In this document: piece by piece, positions 50,311-59,475 of the stretch
How the letters are laid out: each line of letters opens with the position of its first letter
Numbering within the stretch: position 1 is the stretch's first letter
NCBI RefSeq assembly: GCF_900167145.1
Contig: NZ_FUWG01000002.1
Span: 1-64,000 of the forward strand
Source: Treponema porcinum
GTDB lineage: Bacteria; Spirochaetota; Spirochaetia; Treponematales; Treponemataceae
Reading direction: 5' to 3'
DNA length: 64,000 nt
The notes under the pieces: generated by a model
What the model saw: only the letters and a program-made list of their open reading frames with translations
Database searches by the model: none
What the model was told of the DNA's origin: nothing
Position numbers and translations under genes: made by a program

Positions 50311-51333
50311 TTACTTTGAAAGTTTTACGTTGATATATTTACTCGGATCAACTACATCCGAACCGATATGAACCTCATAATGAAGATGAGGTCCTGTCGT
50401 TACGCCTGTATTTCCGATGTTTCCGATAATCTGCCCCTGATTTACGTATTCGCCTTTTTTTACGCGGAACGCACTCATATGCGCATAGCGTGTATACATA
50501 CCGTGCTTGTGGCGGATAACAATGTAATTTCCAAAACTTGCATCATAGCCGCACGTTACGACCTGTCCGTTTGCAGTCGCCATAATCGGATCGCCCTGCC
50601 GCCAGGTAGAAAAGTCAATGCCTTTGTGAATATACCACTGCCCCGTAATCGGATGAAGGTTCGGTCCGAACATCATTGAAATATGAACGTTAGGACTTGT
50701 TACCGGCCAGATGTTAGGAATTTCCTTGAACAGGGAACTCTGATTTTCAAGCATTTTTCCAACCTGTTCAATCGGCTGAACGGCATCTTCAAGATAGGAA
50801 GTAAGCGAACGTATATCGGAAGTTTCCCTTACAGAACCTTTTACAGAATCCCGGGAACTGAAAAGCGATGACAAGTCGCTGTTACTGACCGAAGCCTGGG
50901 AAACGTTGTTTCCGCGGTCAATTCCCAAAAGAGAAAGTGACTGCGAAAGCGAAGCCTGAAAACGTTTTGCCGCCTGAAGGAGGTTTGCGTTTTCGTCGCG
51001 AAGCTCGTCAAGGCTTGCAAGAGTTTCGCGGTTCTGGTTCATCAATGAATTTATTTCAATAGATGAAGAAACGGCATTGCGGTTAAAATAGAAGAATGAA
51101 AATACAATTCCTATTACAAGAACCATTCCGAACGAAAGCGCAAACACATTAGTCTGGATATTGATTACTTTTCCCTGTGAATGGGGAACAATCATAACAG
51201 TCAGCTTGCTGTCAAATACCTTGAATATTTTTACAAAGAAAAGTTTTACTGCTTTAAATGAAGAGACAAATCCATTATGCACATTGGAAGCAATTTTTTT
51301 TTCTATTCTTTTATATTTCTGCGTTCTCGCCAA
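50311..51333 (-). CDS. Membrane-anchored M23 (LytM) peptidase
   Basis: 340 residues. Basic N-terminus, one membrane helix (about 60-83), a coiled-coil region (about 95-130), a Ser-rich linker and an M23 domain (about 210-338). Zinc ligands and catalytic residues are present: HKGIDF (HxxxD) and HLHYEVH (HxH). It should cut peptidoglycan cross-bridges in the periplasm. Start is TTG at 51333, with AGGAG 7 bases upstream. Confidence 0.88.
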   Translation of the reverse strand: MARTQKYKRIEKKIASNVHNGFVSSFKAVKLFFVKIFKVFDSKLTVMIVPHSQGKVINIQTNVFALSFGMVLVIGIVFSFFYFNRNAVSSSIEINSLMNQNRETLASLDELRDENANLLQAAKRFQASLSQSLSLLGIDRGNNVSQASVSNSDLSSLFSSRDSVKGSVRETSDIRSLTSYLEDAVQPIEQVGKMLENQSSLFKEIPNIWPVTSPNVHISMMFGPNLHPITGQWYIHKGIDFSTWRQGDPIMATANGQVVTCGYDASFGNYIVIRHKHGMYTRYAHMSAFRVKKGEYVNQGQIIGNIGNTGVTTGPHLHYEVHIGSDVVDPSKYINVKLSK

Positions 51334-51511
51334 TGTTATTCTCCTGTTATGCAGAACTGTCAAAAACGAACGGATACTCCGAACGAATGTGCCGGCAGAA
51401 ATTCCAAACGGCACAACAAAAACACTGCCAGTTTATAGCAGTGAAAAAGTATATCATAGTAAATATTCTGATGTCAAATTTTAGATTGAAATATTCCCCG
51501 AACGAATAAAG

Positions 51512-51540
51512 TTGACAACAAAAGATTACTATATTATCTT
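51512..51540 (+). promoter_or_regulatory. Promoter of tatD-dus
   Basis: TTGACA (51512-51517), 17-base spacer, TATCTT (51535-51540). Confidence 0.5.
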
Positions 51541-51619
51541 TATCGGTAGAAACGCTGAAAAAATAACGGAATGTTTCAAGACGACTCTGTCTTAATAATT
51601 ATCATTTGGAAGCTAAGCC

Positions 51620-52399
51620 ATGCAATTTTTTGATACTCACGCTCACATCGGGCTGATTTACGATGACCCTATAGAACAATTACGCGTTATTCAGCAGGCA
51701 AAACAGGCCGGCGTATCACGCATTGTAAGCATTAACAACAGTCTGCACGACTTTGAGCGGGTCTACCCTAACCTCAAGGCAATTCCGGGCATTTATCACG
51801 CCGTAGGAATAGCGCCGTCAGAAGTTACAAATCCGGGAACAGACTACCTTAACAAAATCGAGCAGTACCTCACATATCCGAACGTCGTAGCCGTAGGCGA
51901 AACAGGTCTTGACTACTACAAGCAGTTCGGCGACAAGCGTTCGCAGATTGAACTTTTTATCCAGCAGCTTGAAATTGCGCAGAAACACAATCTTCCTGTA
52001 ATCATTCATAACCGTGATGCAGGAAAAGACACATTCGACGTTCTTTCAGAGCGCATTCCTGACGCAGGTGCTATATTCCACTGCTATTCAGAGGATGCAA
52101 ACTACGCAAAAAAATGCCTTGATATGAACGTCTATTTTTCTTTTGCAGGAAATTTGACGTACCGCAATGCGCGTAACCTTCACGAAACGGTACTTAACAT
52201 TCCGGTGGACAGAATTCTTATTGAAACGGAAAGTCCGTTTATGGTTCCGGCAGAATACCGCGAGAAAAAACGCACTATGCCGGCATACATCACCTCAACT
52301 GCAAAATTCCTTGCAGAAATGCTTGAGATGGACGAAGAAGAACTCAGCGCACAGCTGTGGAAGAACAGCTGTAAAGTGTTCAACCTGCCGGAATCATAA
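51620..52399 (+). CDS. tatD: TatD-family metal-dependent deoxyribonuclease
   Basis: 259 residues, TIM barrel. Metal ligands: DTHAHIG at the N-terminus (HxH), GETGLDYY (Glu), IIHNRDAG and IFHCYSED (His). Family members act as 3'-5' exonucleases in DNA repair. GGAAGC precedes the ATG. Overlaps the dus gene as TAATG. Confidence 0.9.
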   Translation: MQFFDTHAHIGLIYDDPIEQLRVIQQAKQAGVSRIVSINNSLHDFERVYPNLKAIPGIYHAVGIAPSEVTNPGTDYLNKIEQYLTYPNVVAVGETGLDYYKQFGDKRSQIELFIQQLEIAQKHNLPVIIHNRDAGKDTFDVLSERIPDAGAIFHCYSEDANYAKKCLDMNVYFSFAGNLTYRNARNLHETVLNIPVDRILIETESPFMVPAEYREKKRTMPAYITSTAKFLAEMLEMDEEELSAQLWKNSCKVFNLPES

Positions 52400-53385
52400 T
52401 GTACTTTCATCCGGTAAAAATAGGCGCAGTACAGCTTGAGGGCAATATTTTTCTTGCCCCGGTTGCAGGCTATTCAGACCGCTCGTTCCGCTCGATATGC
52501 GTAGAACACGGCGCCTCGTTCACCTACACAGAAATGGTTTCCGCAGAAGCACTTGCCCGGGGCAACATAAAGACAGTTTCCCTTATGCGGCGTGCACAAA
52601 ACGAAAAGGCATATTCCGTTCAGATTTTCGGCGGAGAAAGCGAAACTATGGCAAAAGCCGCTGAAATCGTCCTTGAAAAAACTGCCTGCGAATGTATAGA
52701 CATAAACTGCGGCTGCCCCGTCCCGAAAATCGTAAAGACCGGTGCAGGTTCGGCACTTACACGAGACCCGGAGCGGCTTGGAAAAATCGTTCGCGCCGTA
52801 GTAAAGGCGGCGGACGGAAAAGCCGCTGTTACCGTAAAAATACGTTCCGGCTGGGACGAAAGCCACATCACCTACAGGGAGGCAGCGCTCGCCGCACTTG
52901 ATGCAGGTGCAGACGCAATCACCCTTCACGCGCGCACAAAAGCGCAGGGGTACGAAGGGAAAGCAGACTGGCAGAAGCTTCGCGACCTTGTAGAACTCGC
53001 AGAAGGAAGGGTACCTGTATTCGGTTCAGGAGATTTATTTACGCCGGAAGATGCGCTCAGAATGCTGGAAGAAACAAAATGCGACGGCGTTATGTTTGCG
53101 CGCGGTGCAATGGGAAATCCGTTTATCTTTACAAAGACAATCCAGCTGCTAAAAACCGGCTCTTACGAGGACATACCTGTTTCCGAACGGATAAAAACGG
53201 GATTCAGGGAACTTGAAATGCTTGCAGTTGACGCAGGAGAAGAAGCTGCCTGCCGCGAAATGCGCAAACGTTTCTGCGCATACTCAAAAGGAATTCCCGG
53301 AGGAGCGGCACGCCGGGAGCAGACAGTTCACGCAGCCACAATAAGAGACTATCATACGATTTTTGATTCTTTTTTGAAAGCGTAG
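52399..53385 (+). CDS. dus: tRNA-dihydrouridine synthase
   Basis: 328 residues. FMN TIM barrel: FLAPVAGYSDRSFR (about 19), INCGCPVPKIVKTGAGSAL with the catalytic Cys (about 98), TVKIRSGWD and HARTKAQGYEGKADW, and a C-terminal helical domain. Closest to DusB type. Reduces U to dihydrouridine in tRNA. Translationally coupled to tatD. Confidence 0.9.
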   Translation: MYFHPVKIGAVQLEGNIFLAPVAGYSDRSFRSICVEHGASFTYTEMVSAEALARGNIKTVSLMRRAQNEKAYSVQIFGGESETMAKAAEIVLEKTACECIDINCGCPVPKIVKTGAGSALTRDPERLGKIVRAVVKAADGKAAVTVKIRSGWDESHITYREAALAALDAGADAITLHARTKAQGYEGKADWQKLRDLVELAEGRVPVFGSGDLFTPEDALRMLEETKCDGVMFARGAMGNPFIFTKTIQLLKTGSYEDIPVSERIKTGFRELEMLAVDAGEEAACREMRKRFCAYSKGIPGGAARREQTVHAATIRDYHTIFDSFLKA

Positions 53386-53414
53386 AAAAATCTCTACAAA
53401 AAAACAAAACCTTC

Positions 53415-53423
53415 TGATATAAT
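53415..53423 (+). promoter_or_regulatory. Extended -10 box before 53442 gene
   Basis: TGaTATAAT (hexamer 53418-53423) gives a leader of about 12 bases with AGGAA ahead of the ATG. Confidence 0.5.
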
Positions 53424-53441
53424 ACCCCATAGGAAAAACGT

Positions 53442-54170
53442 ATGGAAAAGAATATTTTAATTGCAGGAAAAGACATTCCGTTCTGCTCTGATTTTGCACA
53501 GCAGCTTTTGCTTTCTGGATGCAATGTCGTTGCGGCAGGAAAAACAGATTCCCCGGAATCATCAGTTCCGTCAGAGGTAAAGGCAGTATCCTGGAACAAA
53601 TCCTCTGCAATTTCCGCACGCTCAGTCATCATTCAGGCGGAAACGCTCCATAATTTTGCAGACGACGCAATCCTTTATTTTGACGCGCCGCAGTTTGTCG
53701 CACAATTCGGCTCGCTAACGTCAGATTCCTGCGCACCGGCAGCTGATGCAATGATTTTAGGCTATCAGTATCTGACTATTGAACTTCTGAACAGAATTGA
53801 GCAGCACAAGGCAAAAAGCAGGATTATTTTTCTTCTGAAAACCTGTCCGACGACAGCAGAAACATCCCGGTCAGCATCCCTTAAAAAGACAGTTTCTTCG
53901 CCGGCAAACGCCATTGTAGCAGCAGCAGAAGCATCGTTTGCAACATTTGCCGAAAACATTGCCGCCGTCACAGAAGAAAGCCAGTATGTTTCTATCCTGC
54001 TTGTTACAGGTAACAGCCAGAATGAAACGATGCAGAACGACCGCACGCTTGCAAAATGGCTTTCTGGCTACATAGACGCGCTGGATGCAAAAAAAGATGC
54101 ACAGAAATCTTCTTCCTGGATAAAAGCCGGCGCAAAAGCACCAGCCGGTTTTGCACTTTTCAGGCAGTAA
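53442..54170 (+). CDS. SDR-like protein without catalytic residues, unknown
   Basis: 242 residues, soluble. It starts like a Rossmann fold (MEKNILIAGKDIPFCSDFAQQLLLSGCNVVAAGKT), but the cofactor motif G-x3-G-x-G is broken, and the Tyr-x3-Lys pair is not recognisable; instead QYLTIELLNRIEQHK and KKTVSSPANAIVAAAEA occupy the equivalent places. It may be a structural or degenerate dehydrogenase. AGGAA precedes the start. Confidence 0.55.
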   Translation: MEKNILIAGKDIPFCSDFAQQLLLSGCNVVAAGKTDSPESSVPSEVKAVSWNKSSAISARSVIIQAETLHNFADDAILYFDAPQFVAQFGSLTSDSCAPAADAMILGYQYLTIELLNRIEQHKAKSRIIFLLKTCPTTAETSRSASLKKTVSSPANAIVAAAEASFATFAENIAAVTEESQYVSILLVTGNSQNETMQNDRTLAKWLSGYIDALDAKKDAQKSSSWIKAGAKAPAGFALFRQ

Positions 54171-54192
54171 TTTTAAGGATAAAGGACAGCCG

Positions 54193-54870
54193 ATGATTTT
54201 CAGCAATATTTATATAGAATATTCTGCACGAATTGCCGCAAGTTTTTTCTGCGGACTGCTTCTTGGATTTGAGCGGAAAACGCGCCAGCATTCTGTGGGA
54301 ATGCGCACCCTTATCCTTATAAGCGTTTCTTCATCGCTTCTTGCAATGCTTTCTTCAATAATAACGCTTGAACCCGGAGTAACTGGCGGCGACCCTACAC
54401 GAGTTGCGGCAGGCGTAGTTACAGGAATAGGCTTTTTGGGCGCAGGAGCAATCCTGCGGCAGGGAATGAACATAAAGGGGCTTACTTCTGCCGCAATTAT
54501 CTGGACGGCAGCAGCTCTTGGAATAGCGTGCGGCGTAGGACAGTATTTTCTTGCAGGAATTACGCTTGCCGTTTCGCTTGCATCGCTTATAATCCTTGAA
54601 AAAGTGGAATTCCATCTGTTCCCGGCGGAAAAATCAAAAAACCTTACGATTGTTTATGAAAACCATGACATCGACATTCAGAAAGTACAACAGGAAGTTG
54701 CAGAAGCAGGACTTATCCAGCGTGACTTAAATATGTCTGAATCAATAGAAAAAGAACGTACCGTCCTGCGTTTTTCCGTAAAAGCGCCTGGAGAATTCAA
54801 GCTTGACGAGCTTACGAAAAAACTTATGAAAACAGGAAAAATAATAAAAATCTCAATTTCTGACGATTGA
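54193..54870 (+). CDS. MgtC/SapB-family membrane protein
   Basis: 225 residues. Four or five membrane helices (about 10-125) with the signature LLGFERKTRQHSVGMRTLILIS and GFLGAGAILRQG...GLTSAAIIWTAAALGIACG, then a cytoplasmic ACT-like domain (about 145-225). MgtC proteins affect magnesium and ATP homeostasis. Start 54193 follows AAGGA by 6 bases. The gene follows 53442 with a 22-base gap. Confidence 0.85.
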   Translation: MIFSNIYIEYSARIAASFFCGLLLGFERKTRQHSVGMRTLILISVSSSLLAMLSSIITLEPGVTGGDPTRVAAGVVTGIGFLGAGAILRQGMNIKGLTSAAIIWTAAALGIACGVGQYFLAGITLAVSLASLIILEKVEFHLFPAEKSKNLTIVYENHDIDIQKVQQEVAEAGLIQRDLNMSESIEKERTVLRFSVKAPGEFKLDELTKKLMKTGKIIKISISDD

Positions 54871-54917
54871 AAGACGCGCAAAAAGGTAAATCTGCCGTTT
54901 CTTTGGATTTACGGCAG

Positions 54918-54946
54918 TTGTCAAACGCAAACTTTGTTATTAAACT
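54918..54946 (+). promoter_or_regulatory. Promoter of 54953 gene, predicted leaderless
   Basis: TTGTCA (54918-54923), 17-base spacer, TAAACT (54941-54946), ending 6 bases before the ATG. The -35 box follows a CTGCCGT/ACGGCAG hairpin that may terminate the mgtC message. Confidence 0.6.
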
Positions 54947-54952
54947 TACGTT

Positions 54953-56524
54953 ATGGGAATTTTTCAGGCTATTTCAGAATTTTTTGAATCCATTTTCAAT
55001 AGAAATTCTCCCGAAGTTCAGAAGCGGCTTCAGATACGGAAAATGGAAAATGAAATACGGGCATTTCAGCCGGCACTTTTCAAGAACGGCAGCCTTCTGC
55101 CGAATTTTGCAGAAGCAATCAGAATTCTTTACATAAACACAAAACCTCTGCTGGAAGTATTCTCCACCACTATCGGAAGTTCAAACGGACAGCGCGCACG
55201 CCGGTTTGAATCTCAGCTTGTACTTACAGGATTCACGAATGAAGAACAGAAAATAATTGCATCACTTTCCTACGAAGAGCGAAAAAACGACCTTGACAAT
55301 CCGAATATGACTACTTCGCAGATTTTTGACCGTCAGCATAAAAAAATCGATAAAATTATGACGGAACTCGGAACATCTGCATTCAAGAACATAGACCTGA
55401 CCCTTAACTCGCTTGCACAGCTGAACGATTTATGCCGGTTCAATTTTGTAACTATACTTCAGGTATTTGACCCGAACTACATTTCCGCAGACTTAAAATA
55501 TACGCCATCCTACAAAGACACTCCTATAGACAGGCTTTCCGGCACGCTGGAAGAACTGTATTTCCAGATAAACGGACTGAAATTCACAAATGCAATGGCA
55601 AATGCTGTCTGCGCCCTTGAACAGCTCCGTTCAAACGGTTCTGCCTTACAGGAAACAAAAGATTCCCTCATAAAAAACATTAAGGAAATCGCATACGTAA
55701 TAAATCACATCCTTACTCCAGAAAAATTAAAAAAGCTCATCTGCTATTGCAGGCAAGATAATTCATACACCCCGAAATCTGCCGTATATAAAGAGTCTGC
55801 CTGTCAGAATTTTGAAAAAATGATGCAGGCAAAGTTCAAGTCAGACGAACAGCGCATAAAGACGGAAATGAAAGACGAAAACATACGCTCGGAACTGTCG
55901 CAGTTGTTCGGTTCAACACCGCTTCTTACGCTGTACGGCTACAATACTGATATAAATACGCGCCTTTTAAAAAATACTGCATCGTCATTCCTGTGGATTC
56001 TTCCGATGCAGATTTTAAAGACGTTTATCGCAAATTATTATACGGAAGCCGTCCGTTCACTTCTCAATGACATAGTAATCGAAGGATTTTTCAATAATCC
56101 GACATATAAAACAGAATTTTCCGCAGACGTATATGCCGCTGAAGAAGCAGTGATGACAATCAAGAACTTTGAAGAATCTTTTGCAAACAAAAGTTCTACA
56201 TCACTTCAGACAATCGAAGGCTACATAAAGGATAGCAGGAACAATCCTGAATTCCTAAAAAAGCTTGACCAGACGATAACCGACATAAACAATCAGGCAA
56301 GCAAAATCATCGCCGCAGAAACAAACTCCCTGAATAGAATTTACAAGCATATTGTAGATTTAATACAGGATGCAAAAAAGCCAACAAGCGAAATAATCTC
56401 AAATCTGAAAGTTCTTCTTTTGTCCTCAAGGAATAAAGATAATACAGATTTGCTTGAACAGCAGTATCAGAAATGGGAAATCTTCTTTAAAATAATGAAG
56501 AATTATGTTATAATAACCGCCTGA
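54953..56524 (+). CDS. Large hypothetical protein, spirochaete-type
   Basis: 523 residues, almost wholly helical, no signal peptide and no membrane segment I can defend. Contains no catalytic motif. It may belong to a family conserved in spirochaetes (possibly DUF5312), but I recognise it only weakly. The first 60 residues are basic amphipathic helices (QKRLQIRKMENEIRAF). Predicted leaderless start. 40 bases separate it from the GGDEF gene. Confidence 0.6.
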   Translation: MGIFQAISEFFESIFNRNSPEVQKRLQIRKMENEIRAFQPALFKNGSLLPNFAEAIRILYINTKPLLEVFSTTIGSSNGQRARRFESQLVLTGFTNEEQKIIASLSYEERKNDLDNPNMTTSQIFDRQHKKIDKIMTELGTSAFKNIDLTLNSLAQLNDLCRFNFVTILQVFDPNYISADLKYTPSYKDTPIDRLSGTLEELYFQINGLKFTNAMANAVCALEQLRSNGSALQETKDSLIKNIKEIAYVINHILTPEKLKKLICYCRQDNSYTPKSAVYKESACQNFEKMMQAKFKSDEQRIKTEMKDENIRSELSQLFGSTPLLTLYGYNTDINTRLLKNTASSFLWILPMQILKTFIANYYTEAVRSLLNDIVIEGFFNNPTYKTEFSADVYAAEEAVMTIKNFEESFANKSSTSLQTIEGYIKDSRNNPEFLKKLDQTITDINNQASKIIAAETNSLNRIYKHIVDLIQDAKKPTSEIISNLKVLLLSSRNKDNTDLLEQQYQKWEIFFKIMKNYVIITA

Positions 56525-56564
56525 TAGCGTAATTTCGGGGAAGGGGAAAAACGAGAGTAATAAA

Positions 56565-57668
56565 ATGGCAAAACGAACCTGTAAGAAAGATGACAGCATC
56601 GCTCAATACGAAAGACGTATTTATGATCTTGAGCAGTTAATTGATATTGCACGCTCATTCAGTTCTACAATAGATACGAACACCCTTCTTGAATCTATTG
56701 TCTTTTCCTGTATGGCACAACTGCACGTTGCGGATGCAGGCATATTCGTTCTTGATTCGCTTAACTCTGACAATTTTATTCTGAAAACAAAACAGAATAT
56801 TATGGATCCGAACAATAACAAGAATTATCAGATTGCATATTCAGATCCTGCTGTTTCTTTTCTTACGGAAAACAAGAATTCAATAACGATGGACATTTTG
56901 CAGAAAAACTGTCCGGACAGTGCCGCAATAAAAATCTTTCAGGAGCTTAATCCTACCCTTATCGTTCCGCTGCTCCAGAAAAATCACCTTAGCGGAATTC
57001 TTTTCCTTGGCGAGCGCTTTTATTTTGATGCGGAAACAGGAATAGACTACACGGAATACGAAAAAAATCTTGTCCTTTCCATAGGCTCGCTTGCGGCAAT
57101 CGCAATCAACAATGCAACCCTCATTGAACGGTCGTCTACCGATATGATGACGCAGCTCAAGCTGAAATATTTTTTCTTCAACGTCCTTACGGAAAAGCTG
57201 GATAACGCAATGTCGGAAAAAAAGCCGCTTTCGGTAATTATGTTCGACATCGACTTCTTCAAGCATTTTAATGATACATACGGTCACGAATGCGGAGATT
57301 ACGTCCTTAAGCAGGTAGCATTTCTCATAAAGCAGAATCTGCGCGAAGAAGACCTTGCAAGCCGTTACGGTGGCGAAGAATTCACCGTTCTGTTGAACGA
57401 AACTACAAAAGACGCCGCAATCGCCGTTGCCGAGCGAATTCGATCCTGCATTGAAAACCACGACTTTGTATTCAACAATCAGCATATGCACGTAACGATT
57501 TCCTGCGGCGTAGCTGTATTCGACCACGAATCAAACCCGGTTACCATAGCAAAGCAGCTTGTAAATCAGGCAGACCAGGGACTTTATATGTCCAAGCACA
57601 ACGGACGCAACAGAGTTACCTATGCGCCGCCGTCGCTAGTTTCGCTTGACGACGAAGAGTCAAAATGA
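56565..57668 (+). CDS. GAF-GGDEF diguanylate cyclase
   Basis: 367 residues. GAF-like sensor (about 30-180) and a GGDEF domain (about 195-355) with RYGGEEF at about 267, DIDFFKHFNDTYGHECGD and QADQGLYMSKHNGRN. The GGEEF active site is intact, so it should make c-di-GMP. An RxxD inhibitory site is not clear. Overlaps the rhomboid gene by 4 bases. Complements the HD-GYP and PilZ-like proteins in this window. Confidence 0.88.
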   Translation: MAKRTCKKDDSIAQYERRIYDLEQLIDIARSFSSTIDTNTLLESIVFSCMAQLHVADAGIFVLDSLNSDNFILKTKQNIMDPNNNKNYQIAYSDPAVSFLTENKNSITMDILQKNCPDSAAIKIFQELNPTLIVPLLQKNHLSGILFLGERFYFDAETGIDYTEYEKNLVLSIGSLAAIAINNATLIERSSTDMMTQLKLKYFFFNVLTEKLDNAMSEKKPLSVIMFDIDFFKHFNDTYGHECGDYVLKQVAFLIKQNLREEDLASRYGGEEFTVLLNETTKDAAIAVAERIRSCIENHDFVFNNQHMHVTISCGVAVFDHESNPVTIAKQLVNQADQGLYMSKHNGRNRVTYAPPSLVSLDDEESK

Positions 57669-58303
57669 CAAAAAATCCGCTGCGAAAACCGTTTGAATAT
57701 TCATTTTTTTCGGCAAGCATCATCCTCATAATCATTAACTGCATTATATTTGCAGCCACCTCTTTTTTTCCGCGCATCCAGCTGTATCTTGGCTTATGCC
57801 CCGCGCTCATCATAAAATACAAAATGCTGTGGCAGCCGGTTACATATATGTTCATCCACGGGAGCCTTTCACATCTTCTGTCAAATATGATAGGACTTCT
57901 GTTTTTCGGAATGCCGCTTGAAAAGGCAATCGGTTCAAAAGAATTCCTTTTGATGTATTTTGTATGCGGAATTGCAAGCGGACTGTGTTCGTTTGCATTC
58001 TACGTATCTACCGGAATATATGCCGCAATCCTTATCGGAGCAAGCGGTGCGCTGTATGCAGTTCTTTTTGCCTTTGCAACGGCATTTCCAAAAGCAAACA
58101 TCTACATCTGGGGAATACTGCCTATTCCTTCCCCGATACTTGTGCTCATCTACACAGGAATTGAACTGTTCAGCCAGTTTTACGGAATAAAATCGAACAT
58201 TGCGCACTTTACCCACCTTTTCGGATTTCTGGCGGCGTTCCTGTATTTTATCATACGGATGGGAATAAACCCGATAAAAATATGGAAGAATGCCTTTAAA
58301 TAA
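57665..58303 (+). CDS. Rhomboid-family intramembrane serine protease
   Basis: 212 residues, six membrane helices. Catalytic Ser in GASGALYA (about 118-125), catalytic His in IAHFTHLFGF (about 178-187), and HGSLSHLLSNM near helix 2. Cuts membrane protein substrates. Translationally coupled to the cyclase gene; its 3' end may overlap the next ORF. Confidence 0.85.
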   Translation: MTKNPLRKPFEYSFFSASIILIIINCIIFAATSFFPRIQLYLGLCPALIIKYKMLWQPVTYMFIHGSLSHLLSNMIGLLFFGMPLEKAIGSKEFLLMYFVCGIASGLCSFAFYVSTGIYAAILIGASGALYAVLFAFATAFPKANIYIWGILPIPSPILVLIYTGIELFSQFYGIKSNIAHFTHLFGFLAAFLYFIIRMGINPIKIWKNAFK

Positions 58304-58349
58304 AGGACGGAACATTAAACGCCCTGCACGAACCGGCGAAGTCAAAAAT

Positions 58350-59027
58350 ATGAAACGAATTTGCATAATCATAATATTTTTTTTCTTTTTACGCGTTTTT
58401 GCACAGACTCCGGACTTTACGGAAAAAATACGAATTCCGCTGTGGGCAGAACTTGATGCATACCCGGAACTTGCAGAAGCGCAGGACACTTCATCCGGGC
58501 AGTTTGACTATCCTATAAGCCGCCTAAAAAAAACAGCACCTTTTCTTTTAAACGGAATGGTTTACGGCTGGCGCTTTGAATATACTCCGTCAGACAGGCT
58601 GCGCGGCGTTGCAGAATATTTTAACGTAGAAGAAATCAACACGATAAAGGAAGAGGACGGTTCTATTACATACACAAAGCCATGGTTCGAAAACAACCGC
58701 GTTTACTGCTGGGTAGAATTTACGCGCACTCCGCAGATGATATGGACTCTGAAAGCCTGGAATTCAATACAGTCAAAAAAAATTCAAGGACGCGGAACAG
58801 GAATGATTGCAGACGGATTTGACGGCATTACGAATGCGACAAATGACGCGCTGAAAAACGCTATCCGTGAACATTACAGACAAATACTGAAAAACAAGCC
58901 AAAAGAAATTGACGGCCATGTCATTATCCGCGGAACGCCTCAAATCGGAATAAATGCAGGACGATATGTAGTTGAACTTGATTTTTTTCTAGAAACGGAT
59001 AGAATAGTAAAGTACACTCGGTTTTGA
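58350..59027 (+). CDS. Exported protein, unknown function
   Basis: 225 residues. Signal peptide (MKRICIIIIFFFFLRVFAQ, cleavage near Ala-Gln). The mature part has mixed strands with many Trp/Tyr and an ending of DLFFLETDRIVKYTRF type. An in-frame ATG at 58290 would overlap the rhomboid gene, but the signal peptide begins at 58350, so this start is preferred. Followed 23 bases later by another exported protein. Confidence 0.65.
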   Translation: MKRICIIIIFFFFLRVFAQTPDFTEKIRIPLWAELDAYPELAEAQDTSSGQFDYPISRLKKTAPFLLNGMVYGWRFEYTPSDRLRGVAEYFNVEEINTIKEEDGSITYTKPWFENNRVYCWVEFTRTPQMIWTLKAWNSIQSKKIQGRGTGMIADGFDGITNATNDALKNAIREHYRQILKNKPKEIDGHVIIRGTPQIGINAGRYVVELDFFLETDRIVKYTRF

Positions 59028-59050
59028 GCTGTACAATCTGGAGGTTTACT

Positions 59051-59455
59051 ATGAAAAAAATTATAGCTGTTATCCTTACACTGTATGTTGCTGCAGGATT
59101 TGCATTTGCGCAGTCAGAAGCATCTGCACTGCCTGAAGATGAAATCAAAGTAGATCTTACAAAAAAGACTATCACTCCGAAAAATCAGCATCTTGACCCG
59201 GAGGATAAAACAGGAAAAGTCATCATCGAATATACTCCTATGGTCGATGAAGTCCGCATTTCTTATACATGTATGTACAATCTGTACGAGCAGGGAAAAG
59301 CAATGAACGCTATTCTTGGCTGTCTTGAAGATTTTACAAAGGATAATAATTATTATCACTACAAGTATATGGAAAAAGACAGAGAAAGATATTATAAAGA
59401 CAGCCGTGGCATTAAATGGGCAGAATATACCGCTCATGTAAAATTCACTCGGTAG
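59051..59455 (+). CDS. Small exported protein, unknown function
   Basis: 134 residues. Signal peptide ending near FAFAQ. The mature part is acidic then basic-hydrophobic, with VIIEYTPMVDEVRISYTCMYNLYEQ and ends in HVKFTR, reminiscent of the preceding protein's ending KYTRF; the two may be distant relatives or partners. Start 59051 follows GGAGG by 6 bases. Confidence 0.65.
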   Translation: MKKIIAVILTLYVAAGFAFAQSEASALPEDEIKVDLTKKTITPKNQHLDPEDKTGKVIIEYTPMVDEVRISYTCMYNLYEQGKAMNAILGCLEDFTKDNNYYHYKYMEKDRERYYKDSRGIKWAEYTAHVKFTR

Positions 59456-59475
59456 TCTTACAGGTAAAATTTTAA

